DNA of 64,000 nucleotides from Anaspis maculata (lineage: Eukaryota > Arthropoda > Insecta > Coleoptera > Scraptiidae), in assembly GCA_949128115.1 (NCBI GenBank), contig OX421966.1, positions 55,425,416 to 55,489,415 on the forward strand. Reading direction: 5' to 3'. Positions within the stretch are counted from its first letter, which is position 1; every line of letters begins with the position of its first letter. The position numbers and the translations under genes are program-made. The notes below the pieces were generated by a model. The model was not told the DNA's origin, made no database searches, and was given only the letters and a program-made list of their open reading frames with translations. This document shows, one piece after another, positions 22,101 to 31,700 of the stretch.

Positions 22101-25060
22101 CTTGATGAAAAAAATATGACAAGATAGAGGATGAAAAACTGGTTCTAAAAAATCAAAAATCATTTCACACCGTTTCGGGAAAATCTAGAGAAAAAAAGAA
22201 AAAGTTAGGAAATAGCGATTCGCACTCCCAGCTTCCTCATTGAATACTGAAATAAACGTATAAATATGAAAAATCTGAACAAACTAGTTTGTAGAACATT
22301 GAATCATCTATAGAAAATCCCGTGATGTCATGTATGCATCTTCTTCGACTTAGCTGCGGAGCGCTATTAAAGTTGGTGTACATGACTCGTGACGTATCGC
22401 ATATGTGGTCAAACTGGCACGACGTTGCGGTCATTGTTTAATTTATCATAAAACATGATTAAGTGATTTGAAAAAATGGCGTGCTTTGTTGAACGTCTGG
22501 TAACTATTGTTGGAAATGTAACTCCGCGGATAAATGCTTTGTTATCTATAAAGGTTCTTGTTTGGCAAAATTAAAGCCTGAGTGTCACGGTACTATTTTC
22601 GTCATATTTTCATACTAAAAATCTAGGGCGAGAGACTAGGTTACTAGGAAATCTCTGAATTTGTCGTTTCTATCATTTATTTCTAGTATCAAAATAGTAC
22701 GAAAATAGTATCGTGACACTCAGGCTTAAAACTGAGATACTTGTATTTCGTGATACAATATGTATAATGATTGAAAAACGTGATTCACGTTGGATAATGA
22801 GATATTTTTCAACTGATTTCTGATGAACAATGATCATTCAACAACAGCTCGGAGAAAATGAACAACTGTCCACCTGAACAGTGGGGTTGTAAATGAAACA
22901 TTTCTCTGTTGATGCCTATTAAAACCCAGGATAACGTAGCTGTCGAAAATCTGCTTCGGCTGATTCCCTGCAGATGCTTGAAAAAGTAAGAGAAGCTTTG
23001 TGGATGCAGAAAAGCTGACCTCAAGTGTACCAAGTTTTGCCACCATTGCGGTGAAGCCACCTCTTCTGATGCTTCCTGCATTGTCGTTTCGGAAAACAAT
23101 GATGATAACTACAATGATAATTCTAACAATAAGTAGCTACCCAGACGTTCAACAAAGCACGCAATTTTTTCAAATCATTTGAACATGTTTTGTAATCAAT
23201 TAAACAATGACCGCAACGTCGTGCCAGTTTGACTACATATGCGACGCGTCACGAGTCATGTACCCCAACTTTGATAGCGCTCCGCAGCTAAGTCAACAAA
23301 GATACATACATGACATCATGGGATTTTCTATAGATCATTTAATCCTCTACAAGCTAGTTTGTTCAGATTTTCCATATTCATTACGTTCATTTCAGTATTC
23401 AATGAGGAAGCTGGGAGTGCAAATCGCTATTGTTCAAGTTTTTCTTTTTTTTTATAGGTTCTCCAAAACGGTGTGAAATGAAACTTTGGTTTTTAAGATC
23501 CAGTTTTTCATCCTTTACATTGTCATATTTTTTTTATCAAGTCTGGGATTTTTGTAAGTTTCCCAGAAGAACCACTTCATCAACAGGATTGTCGCACAAC
23601 TTCGAACGTAGTTCACGGCTAAACTAGAAGAGCTAGTAATTGGCCTCGAATATTTTCTAGCGGAGCATTCAATTCTCTGCAACTTTGTCGTTCACAGTTT
23701 TCGGATATCTTTTGTCGTTCTCGCAGGATTCAAGAAAGAAGATCACGCGGACAGTTTTTCCACTTTACTAGACCGGCGCGCAACTTTGACTGCCATTAAC
23801 GGCTAAACTGAAGAAGTTAGAAATATGCCCCCGCTGAACTTTTCTGTAGTTTATTGAATTGCCTACAACTTTGTCTCTGACAGTTTTTACACATCTCTCA
23901 CCGTTCTTTCACCATTCCAGAAGAAAGACCGCGGCGCATGTTTTTCAGTCTTCTCCATTTTTTTCCATGGTTTCCGGGATGACTGGAAATGAAAATTTAG
24001 TTTTTCTTATTCAATTTTTCATTCTCTACATCGCCATATTTTTTTCATCCTGCCCCTAATTTGTTCCAAGTTAAATCCTTATTTTACTGGACTATAACCA
24101 CTTGCAGTCCAAATGGTCAACCACGATTCAGCTCAGGAGTCCGCCGAGAAAGCTCAGTCAGATCTCTTGTGAACAGCAGACGGTAAAACCGTCAACGAAG
24201 CCAACCCAACTGACGTTTTTTCGTTCTGAGCGGTCAATTATGTCACAGATGTGTCAAAAGGTGATTTTCCGTTGATTTGAGTTGTCATACTCATAATTAT
24301 ACATAAGGTGCTTTCCTTTTACAACCTGAACTAAGTATTCTGACGTAAGTTGTTAGTGGTATCTCACTTTTGCGCATGTGATTTCTCGCTCTTTGTCTCT
24401 CTGACTTAGATCAGATCAGTGAATTTTGTGCTAAAAGGGAAGCACCTATTTATATTCCATTTATCTTTTAGATTCAGAACTGAAAAAATCGTTCTTCTTC
24501 AATCTTCAAGAATTCTTGAGCCGTTGAATCTTTTTTTTTTTCGAATTCGGCACATATGTTGCCCTGGCACAGACCTATGAACCACTATGTTTAAATCCCT
24601 CCAACACGAGTCCAGTCACGTAAAGAAAGAAGGGCTTCCGGGAACAGCCTGTATTTAGAATTTGGATTTTGCATCGAAAATTTCATATTCAATGAGGAAA
24701 AGAATCTGCACAAGATTTGTACCTATTAGTCAAGTTTCTGGCAATGTTTGACAATATCGACAAAGCCATAACATTTGTTGACGTTGTCAATAGCTGTTTT
24801 GACATAAGCGCATGCGTTTTTTGGCTTGCAAAAATATTCGAATATTAACTTTTTTTAATCCACTCAATCGTACGAAATATTCAAGTAGGTACAATTTATG
24901 CTGGAACAATGCAAGAAAAATCAAAGAAAAATTGTAGTTTTACCTGGCAGACACGATCGGCATACTTTTCAGCTTTTTCAAAGAAAAACTGCCCCAAACT
25001 CTGATTCGCAGGCACCACGTCCAATGGAGCTCCGTGTATTATGTTGCTGTCGTTGGCCAT
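12644..25060 (-). CDS. Gene A: acyl-CoA synthetase, 4CL/luciferase-like, 5 exons, 541 aa
   Basis: Join of exons 25060-24944, 21436-20910, 18421-18262, 18014-17724 and 13174-12644. The total is 1626 bases with no internal stop. The family activates a carboxylic acid with ATP to an acyl-AMP and transfers it to CoA; the substrate here is unknown. Visible motifs are P-loop SSGTTGSPK at about 190-198, GGSPL at 302-306, YGLTE at 327-331, TGD at 411-413, hinge Arg 428, Lys434, Gln439 and Lys522 in PTGK. By spacing, the last four match firefly luciferase R437, K443, Q448 and K529. The length is normal for the family. The protein ends in SGN, so there is no peroxisomal SKL-type signal. A TTTCAG acceptor lies just before the ATG, so a noncoding first exon is likely. 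AATAAA at 12620-12625 is a candidate poly(A) signal. Domain and exon structure are directly visible; the substrate cannot be inferred. Confidence 0.93.
15895..16150 (-). pseudogene. Tc1/mariner-type transposase C-terminal relic
   Basis: The minus-strand translation shows FWSPGSPDLKPR, then, in a shifted frame, APATLDELKNHILEEMAA and a short basic tail to a stop at 15895-15897. The SPDL motif followed by APxTLxELK is typical of mariner/Tc1 DDE transposases near their third acidic residue. It is frameshifted and carries a stop, so it is inactive. Confidence 0.75.
16198..16328 (+). pseudogene. Tc1/mariner-type transposase C-terminal relic (second copy)
   Basis: The plus-strand translation reads TPVEFILWGYLEEKIFATAP then ALHDLKSTIRVEMAALYQ to TGA. 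FxLWGYLxEK(I/V)(F/Y)ATAP is a recognisable transposase C-terminal signature. It is oriented opposite to the neighbouring relic. Confidence 0.78.
16533..16650. mobile_element. Hairpin MITE, ~118 bp, shared by genes A and B
   Basis: The arms CGTGTGATCAATCGAATTCC / GGAATTCAATTGATGACACG enclose GGCAGGCTGTGGCCTGGTCG and CACAGCCTGCC. The same hairpin is at the equivalent place in intron 4 of gene B (28901-29018), so it predates that duplication. Confidence 0.85.
17724..18014 (-). CDS. Gene A exon 4 (residues 269-365, acyl pocket and A5 motif)
   Basis: The exon is 291 bases, phase 0 at both ends, with TTCCAG|GTAACA at the acceptor and ATTAAA|GTAGGT at the donor. It carries the GGSPL loop and the YGLTE adenylate-binding motif followed by GGG. 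Confidence 0.9.
18262..18421 (-). CDS. Gene A exon 3 (residues 215-268)
   Basis: The exon is 160 bases. A CCCCAG acceptor completes the split Ala codon and AAG|GTAAAT closes the exon. It encodes the segment from QSGFRNDGVIHLSTLYW to EAIEKYK, which corresponds to the luciferase stretch around the LPxxH/FG region. A transposon end lies only about 28 bases upstream of the acceptor. Confidence 0.9.
18449..19737. mobile_element. 1.29-kb Tc1-related element in intron 2 of gene A
   Basis: The inverted ends TGATCGTTTTTTGAA continue as long arms (for example GGCGAACCATTTC and CATCCATTCAAAAGTTAC with their inverses). A further pair of inner ends, ACAGGGTGATTTG at 18615 and CAAATCACCCTGT at about 19559-19571, lies inside. 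Gene B reads straight across the site at about 30315. It contains a Tc1 transposase relic. Confidence 0.8.
18894..19181 (-). pseudogene. Tc1 transposase C-terminal relic
   Basis: The minus-strand translation shows EFFQRENITRIEWPALSPDL, NPIENAWDALQRRIY, and after a stop and frameshift INNVIRSMPRRWQDVIRS. The SPDLNPIENxWD block is a hallmark of Tc1 DDE transposases. Stops and frameshifts mark it as dead. Confidence 0.88.
20450..20572. mobile_element. CCGTATGATCAAAAACTT hairpin MITE (gene A intron 2)
   Basis: It is about 123 bases. The right end is intact (AAGTTTTTGATCATACGG) and the left end degenerate. The core contains AGGCTGTGGCCTGGTC. The equivalent place in gene B (about 31012) is empty. 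Confidence 0.8.
20910..21436 (-). CDS. Gene A exon 2 (residues 40-215, N-terminal domain and P-loop)
   Basis: The exon is 527 bases with a CGACAG acceptor and a GC|GTGAGA donor, and it ends in phase 2. It codes most of the first Rossmann-like subdomain and the A3 phosphate-binding loop. It is clearly more GC-rich than its flanks. It differs from B and C at many positions where B and C agree with each other. Confidence 0.93.
21536..24095. mobile_element. 2.56-kb foldback element in intron 1 of gene A
   Basis: The ends TAGTCCAGTAAAAT and ATTTTACTGGACTA continue inward as inverted arms of about 900 bases. The arms carry two near-identical pseudo-frames starting MTATSCQFD at 22434 (-) and 23207 (+). 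A 5-bp duplication AACCA borders it (21531-21535, 24096-24100). Genes B and C are empty at the aligned site. A smaller nested hairpin spans about 22572-22732. Confidence 0.85.
24306..24447. mobile_element. AGGTGCTTTCC MITE, 142 bp (gene A intron 1)
   Basis: The inverted ends AGGTGCTTTCCTTTTA / TAAAAGGGAAGCACCT enclose CTCGCTCTTTGTCTCTCT. Equal in length to the copy at 35314-35455. Confidence 0.85.
24944..25060 (-). CDS. Gene A exon 1 (residues 1-39)
   Basis: The ATG (25058-25060) begins a 39-residue N-terminus starting MANDSNIIHG and containing VPANQSLGQFFFEKAEKYAD, which is typical of arthropod 4CL-like ligases. The exon ends in phase 0 at CAG|GTAAAA. The start is chosen because genes B and C have the same ATG, and a TTTCAG acceptor lies 5 bases upstream. 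Confidence 0.9.
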
Positions 25061-25867
25061 AGTTGCTGAAACTCGAATGGATTATTGTACTATCAAGCAC
25101 ACATACACACACAATATATTCCAACAAGCCTAAAGTAGATCATTTTCGTACGCATAATTAAGTAATTTCAGTGATTCAGCAGATCTATTATTACTCGCGA
25201 TATATTTTTTTCTCAGACAAATATTACATCATAAAAACGTAAGTGCCAAAACAAAGACAGTGGGAGGCAAAACGTTGTGCCGAAAATTTCACGTTATCCG
25301 GGAATTATCAGTTTACCCACTTTATAAACAAAGCTTTATATCAATTAGGATAGAGCAAGCTGTGCTTAGAATGACAACTAACATTGTTAGTGTCATTTTA
25401 CTGAAAGCGGCCACGGATTTTTTTTCTTGTATCGATAAAACAGACTTACATTCGTAGTTAGCTTTTCAGAAACAAAATTTTCATCAGTTGGAGCCATTGG
25501 ATTGGCAAAATGACTAAAAAAATAATTTGATCTTTGACAGTAAAGCAAAGCCATCTCTAAATGGCGATTTTGTTGATCGCATAATATAGCACTGAACTTT
25601 GAACATTACGTTACTACGTTATGTCGAACAATAACCTCAGTAGGATAACAGGAACAATTTGCGAAAGATAAAAGATAATACATGAAAATAATATTTATAA
25701 TAATTTTTGCCGGGTAATTGTGTACTTACACTTTTTGATATATTAGATTATAATTAATCCAATAATAATTATAGCGATCGTTGTGTTAAATATTTTCACC
25801 GTTTCTTCTACACGCGTTATTATAGTTGGCACTGGACCAGCTACGATAAGCCACTAGATACCGATAG

Positions 25868-26404
25868 CTCAAGTTGAAGGAAGCCGCCTCGATTCATATG
25901 GCGAATTCACTTCACTGCTGCTCCAGAGCAGCTCGACCGCTCTTGTTGTCAGAGAAACTCCACTAGAATCACCTGCTACCTTGTATTTTCCAATAGTAAA
26001 GTAATGCTAGTAACAATAAGGTTTCGTCCTTGAAATGTCAACTTCGTAAATACACGGATTAGATTGATTGAATAATTGATATGCATAGATTACTCAAGTT
26101 TTCTCATCTCAAAGAGTACCGGTTTTATACGATAAGTAGTTCTTTTTTTGTAACGAATTTCCTTATTGTGAAACCCTTTCAAAGTTTTTTTTTTGTATCG
26201 GGCACTATTGGGCTATATTCTTTGAGCATTTTTCTCTGAGCGATGTTGGAGGGGTAAAAGCGGCAATGAGCTGATAAGTGTTGAAGACGCGTCTTTAAAA
26301 GTGCCTTCCAGCTGCTAAGAGCCACGTACGAAGATGGGCCACGGAATTTGAATTAGCAAATATCTTGCTGTTTCAAGAAGAAACATGTTATTGGAATTGT
26401 TATC
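25868..26404 (-). promoter_or_regulatory. Candidate promoter/5' exon of gene A, proximal copy
   Basis: This ~540-bp block is repeated in tandem at 26669-27215 and, in part, upstream of gene B (35597-35783). On the minus strand it has TATAAAA at 26123-26129 and, downstream, a conserved GC-richer stretch to about 25868 followed by GTATCT, which could be a noncoding exon with a donor. The promoter role is inferred from position, conservation and the acceptor in front of the ATG. Confidence 0.5.
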
Positions 26405-26668
26405 TAAACTGCTCCTCCACAATGAAGTTGTCGCCACCAAAAAAATGACTTGACTTTGACGGTCAATAACTTTTGATTGCCGAAAGTGATCTCCATCCTG
26501 TTTATTGCGTTTACTAGCCCAATCTATCTTCAACAGATCCTGTAATTGTGAATATAAAGAAACTGCGTGTAACATTTATACAGGGTGATATGTAAAAAGG
26601 TGAAAAATTGCGACAACTTCATCGAACCCCCATTTGCAAGAAAAAATTTTTATACAATTTTGAAAGAA

Positions 26669-27215
26669 GATAGCTCAAGTTGAAGGAAGCCGCCTCGATT
26701 CATATGGCGAATTCACTTCACTGCTACTCCAGAGCAGCTCAACCGCTCTCGTTGTCAGAGAAACTCCACTATAGAATCACCTGCTGCCTGAAGTGAATTT
26801 TCCACTAGTAAATTAATGCTAACAATAAGGTTACGTCCTTGAAATGTCAACTTCGTAAATACACGGAATAGATTGATTGAATAATTGATATGCATAGATT
26901 ACTCAAGTTTTCTCATCTCAAAGAGTACCGGTTGTTATACGATAAGTAAGTAGTTCTTTTTTTGTAACGATACTCCTTATTGTGAAACCCTATCAAACTT
27001 TTTTCTTTGTATCGGGCACTATTGGGCTATATTCTTTGAGAATTTTTCTCTGAGCGATGTTGGAGGGGTAAAAGCAGCAATGAGCAGATAAGTGTTGAAG
27101 ACGCGTCTTTAAAAGTGCCTTCCAGCTGCCAAAAGCCACGTATGAAGATGGGCCACGGAATTTGAATTAGCAAATATCTTGCTGTTTCAAGAAGAAACAT
27201 GTTATCGGAGTTGTT
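26669..27215 (-). repeat. Second copy of the gene A upstream block
   Basis: It aligns with 25868-26404 almost throughout, but the TATAAAA is changed to TATAAC, and similarity stops exactly at the conserved GAGCTATC edge. A 264-base spacer separates the copies. Confidence 0.8.
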
Positions 27216-27961
27216 ATCTTGTTGAATAGATTTTACGCTGCAACGTGTCATCCAAAATAAAATCGTAGAAAATAGCAGCGGCGATGACAGACCTGCTAGG
27301 CAGTGGTTCTCGAATCTCCTCACGATGCGTTTTTTGGAAACTTGAACTTTTAGATCAAGTATAATAAACGAACAGTCGATACAGTATTCAGAAAGGGAGA
27401 GATAGTGAAATAAGGATATCCGGATTTGGCTGCTGCGTCTGCCGGCCGCGGCGTACTATTACAACTGAAAGACGAAACACAACATGTTCATAATGATTGT
27501 TGAACTCATAATTTTCCACATATTGAATTGTTTACGCAAACAAATATTTGGGCGTTCAGTTTGATTTTGATGCATATCTACCTAATGTTTAAATCCTAGA
27601 CCAAGAGGTTAAGTACCTACCTGTAAACGAACTTAGTTTCAGGAATAATTTTGATACAGAAGCAATAATTTTGTTGTTGTTGAGTCCCGAACTTACGCAC
27701 AATGAATTTCACTTCTGCCTGTCCTACTCACTTTTTAGCATTTTCTCGCTGTCTCTCTTTCTAATCAATATGAGGCGAACTGAAATTTCTGGTAAAACGA
27801 AAGTACTTATTGTAATTTTGATTTGTCTGATAATAAAAAAGTACACTGGCGGCAAAATGTGACATGTGTTTTTGAATTTTCAACCGCTACTGTAGGTATA
27901 TAAAATATATTGAAACAAATATATAAAATGGAAATAACACACAGTAGATAACTTGCAACAA

Positions 27962-28032
27962 CAGGGTGGTCCAACAACAACAGCGGGCCGTAAGGCCGCT
28001 ATGGGATAATTACGCTAGGATGGACCACCCTG
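27962..28032. mobile_element. Short CAGGGTGGTCC MITE downstream of gene B
   Basis: The inverted ends CAGGGTGGTCC / GGACCACCCTG enclose GGCCGCTATGGGATAATTAC. It is an internally deleted relative of 58886-60386. It lies within about 10 bases of the place where the related copy ends downstream of gene C; gene A is empty there. Confidence 0.8.
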
Positions 28033-28205
28033 CAAGTAAATCAGAGCAAACATAATAACAACCTCGCATAAGAAGTTTCACTTTAATAAGAACAGAATAC
28101 CCGAGGCTTAACTTTTCTACCATGAGCAAGAAGAAACAATGTAGATGGAAACATGAGCTCCGACAAAAATATTTGTCCAGCTTTATACAACCAAATGCGC
28201 ACCAA

Positions 28206-28742
28206 CTACCAGTTGTTTCCAGAGCAACCAAGCAGCTTCAAAGCAGCCTCCTTCACCTGCTTCTTCATCACCTTTCCGGTGGGAGTCTTCGGAATGCTGT
28301 CGACGATCAACAGGCCACCCCTCAGCTGCTCATGATCGGTGGCTTTCTGAGCCATGTACTCCAAAATGTCCTTCTTCGCGCTCGCGGCCTCGCTGTTTCC
28401 GTTCAGCACGACGCAAGCGGCCGGAAGTTCGCCGCTCTTTTCGTCGGCGATGCCAAACACTGCGGCCTCTCTGACGTCGGGATGTTCCAGCAGGATGGCC
28501 TCGATGGTACCGGGAGCTATCTGGTAGCTCTGGTACTTGAGCATTTCCTTGATTCGTTCTACTATATAGAGGCAGTGGTCGTCGTCGTAGTAGCCCACGT
28601 CTCCGGTTTTGATGTAGCCGTCTCGGTCGAAGGCGGCCGAACTGTCGCCGTGTAGGTAGCCGATCATCACGCCTTTGGATTTGATCCGAATTTCTCCGTG
28701 CTGGTTCGGACCCAGCAGCTGGTCCGTTTCCAAGTCAACGAT
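28206..28742 (-). CDS. Gene B exon 5
   Basis: The exon is 537 bases including TAG at 28206-28208, and its acceptor is TTGTAG. It encodes the C-terminal lid domain with KTGD, VERIKE, KYQSYQIAP and PTGK, and ends CSGNNW as in C. Confidence 0.92.
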   Translation of the reverse strand: MVDLETDQLLGPNQHGEIRIKSKGVMIGYLHGDSSAAFDRDGYIKTGDVGYYDDDHCLYIVERIKEMLKYQSYQIAPGTIEAILLEHPDVREAAVFGIADEKSGELPAACVVLNGNSEAASAKKDILEYMAQKATDHEQLRGGLLIVDSIPKTPTGKVMKKQVKEAALKLLGCSGNNW

Positions 28743-31700
28743 CTACAATTTGCGATAAAAATATCAATCAAGTACCGTATGATCAAAAACTTTCCTCCTC
28801 TAGGAAGGCTGTGGTCTGGTCATTGGCAGGCAAACGAAGCTGATTTTGGCCAGGCCACAGCTTCCCTAGAGAAGAAAAGTTTTTGATCATACGGTATTAT
28901 CCTGTGATCAATCGAATTCCTAATTCAGGCAGGCTGTGACCTGGTCGAAATCAGGGGTGCGAAGCTGCATTTGACTGGGGCACAGCCTGCCTAAATTAGG
29001 AATTCAATTGATCACACGATAGTAAGCAAATCGACGTCTCAGATCTGTCAAGAGTCATACTAAGGCATTTGCCAGCTCGCGGTTAATGTCAATCTGAAAT
29101 GCAGCACGTCGTATTACGGCACTTTATTACCTAATGTAGACGAAACTATCCAAGGTAAATGTAATTTTCTTGACACAAGTAAAAAATCACTGAGTGATGA
29201 TCATCAACATTCCAAGGTCAAATATCCATAAAACTGGTGTATAGATATAGATTACAGTGAACCTTGAGTGAACTGTCCAAAGAGGCGCAACCGATTACAT
29301 TTCTGACATTGAAATCAATTGTGGCATGCTATTCGCCAGTTGCGACCCCCCAGAGTAAGGTGGTAACTACAGCTTAATCCTGAAGAATTATACAAAAGTA
29401 AACAGCAGACTGACACGAGAACAAAACCCTTCTAATACCAACCTACTTCACCATTTTATATTTATTGGAAAATGTTCCGGTGCAAATCTAAAAACAAAAC
29501 TGCTTATCTGGCCGGTCCATATTAAAAAGTCAATATAGCCAGCCAATCATTGAATGGTAGATCAGTGGTAAAACTGGTAAAAGTACCTACTTTAATGGAA
29601 ACTCCGGGTGAAGGTCTTCCGACAGATGCCGGTTTTCGCGCGGCCATCTCCTTGTCTTCTTTGTTTGGACGAAAGCAGGCCACACCACCTCCTTCCGTGA
29701 GGCCATAAGCCAGAAAAACCGCAGAATGTTTGAGCAGTTTTCTGGTCCTCTCAAGCTGAATAGGACTCAGCGGTGAACCCCCAAAAAGCCATGCTTGAAG
29801 CGAAGATGTATCGTACTTCTCCGCCCCTTCCAGTTCCGTCAGCTGGTAACTGAACATTGGCGATGTGAAAATGTTTGTTACCTGGAATTTTGCATGGTCG
29901 TTGAAGCAGATAGATCATACTCATACTTGAAACAGATTGGTGCTGGTGCTGTGGTGTAGAACATTATACAATTTTGTTCCTTGTAATAGACTAAATGTTC
30001 CCGTTTCAAAGTCTAAAACGACCTTGAGCATTTCATACTTTCAGAAACATCGTAAAGGAAGCCGGGGGAGGGGGGTTGAATTTCCTGTGAACAACTTCAG
30101 CTAGCTGTAGATAGTGTTTTTATTTACCTTGTATTTTTCTACGGCTTCCAATACTGATTTGGCGTCGAAATTTGGAGACAGTGCCCGAAAACCTCCATCG
30201 TAGAAGTAACAACAAAACACGAAGAGTCCAGACGCCCAGTATAGAGATGAAAGATGTATTACGCCACCGTTGCGAAATCCAGATTGTCTGGGGAAAAAAC
30301 CAAAGTAGAAAATACATAGGCGGGCAATAAATCAATATTCAGAATCAGAAAAATCATACGTCACGTGGCCTTGTCTAGACTGTTAGGGTTCTGGAACGTA
30401 CTCAGTGCTTGTCATCGGAAAACAGGGCACAACAATAATAGCGTTCCTGGTATTCTTGCATTGCCCTGGTTTAGAACAATTTGACAAAAGATCATTGGTT
30501 GAAAAATTTTAATCGATCATGCACGTCTAAAACGACTATGAAGTTGAGCAATGCAAGTAAATCGACAACACTAAATTGAAGTAAACAAACACAAACATAG
30601 TTTGACTTGACACTAGCTTGACAGCATAAAAGCTTCCGCATTGCATCTCAAATGAAGAAATATAACTTTTTCGACATCTCTACTGAAGTGAAAATGACCG
30701 CCTATAGGGAATGCTGAGTTGAGGGTGTATAAATCATCGACAATGCTGAGGGCTGAAAATAAAAGGCATCAGCCATTACCCAGGGAGGGAGATCCCCAAC
30801 TACAACGAACTGTCAAAAACACAAGTAGTTGGTGGCCATGTTAGTGCCGAGATTAGTGCTTCTATGAACCAGTAGGTCCGCCCCAACCAGTATCAGTGAA
30901 GGCGCCAGGACGTGAACCTCCTGCGCCCGCACACCCCCTGAAAGCCACGCAAAAAAACCTCCCACATAGGTATCTTCCGGAAACGTGTGATATTATCCCA
31001 CGGTGCTGAGAAATATATCAAGCCGCACAGACTCTTTTATCATGGTTCGACATGGCTTCCTGCAGGTGACATAATGCGCACACCCAGTTACGTCTTAGGA
31101 GCCCGCAAAAAAGATCAGGGAGCCTATTTCTAAGAAGAATGTGATCCGTTCCCATGTGAAGTTGCTAGGCAACCAGGGCTGTGATTGGCTGAATTGTGAT
31201 CGCCTGGTGATCGCTCCCCGCTAAAAATAAGGCCCCAGACGGCTCGGGACAGACACATCCAGCTTTTATTAACCTCAACAAATAAAGATGTCAGCCCCAA
31301 TGGCCTGCTTTCTCCCTCAGTACTGTCAAATGCTAAATGCACTATATGACTTTTCATGACAGAGCTGAGCTGTCAAGGGAGCCGTCATGAGTCACGTGAC
31401 ATATCACGTCACGCAGATACCAGCCTACTTCATGCATGGGTACTAATAATTTTTGAAAAAAATCTCACGCAGATCGCAGAGCACTCTCGATTATCCTATA
31501 GCTGTCGGTGCAGATGACCTTGGGCGACCCGGTGGTGCCGCTGGTGAAGAAAATCGTCGCCGTCTCGTGCGTGTCCACGGCCACCGGCACGAACTGATCC
31601 TCGCCCGGGCCGGGCTTGTCGAAATCCGCGAACGTTTCGTACCTGTCCGACTTGCCCCAGACCACAATTTTCACGCGACTTTTCAACCCGTCGTGCTTTG

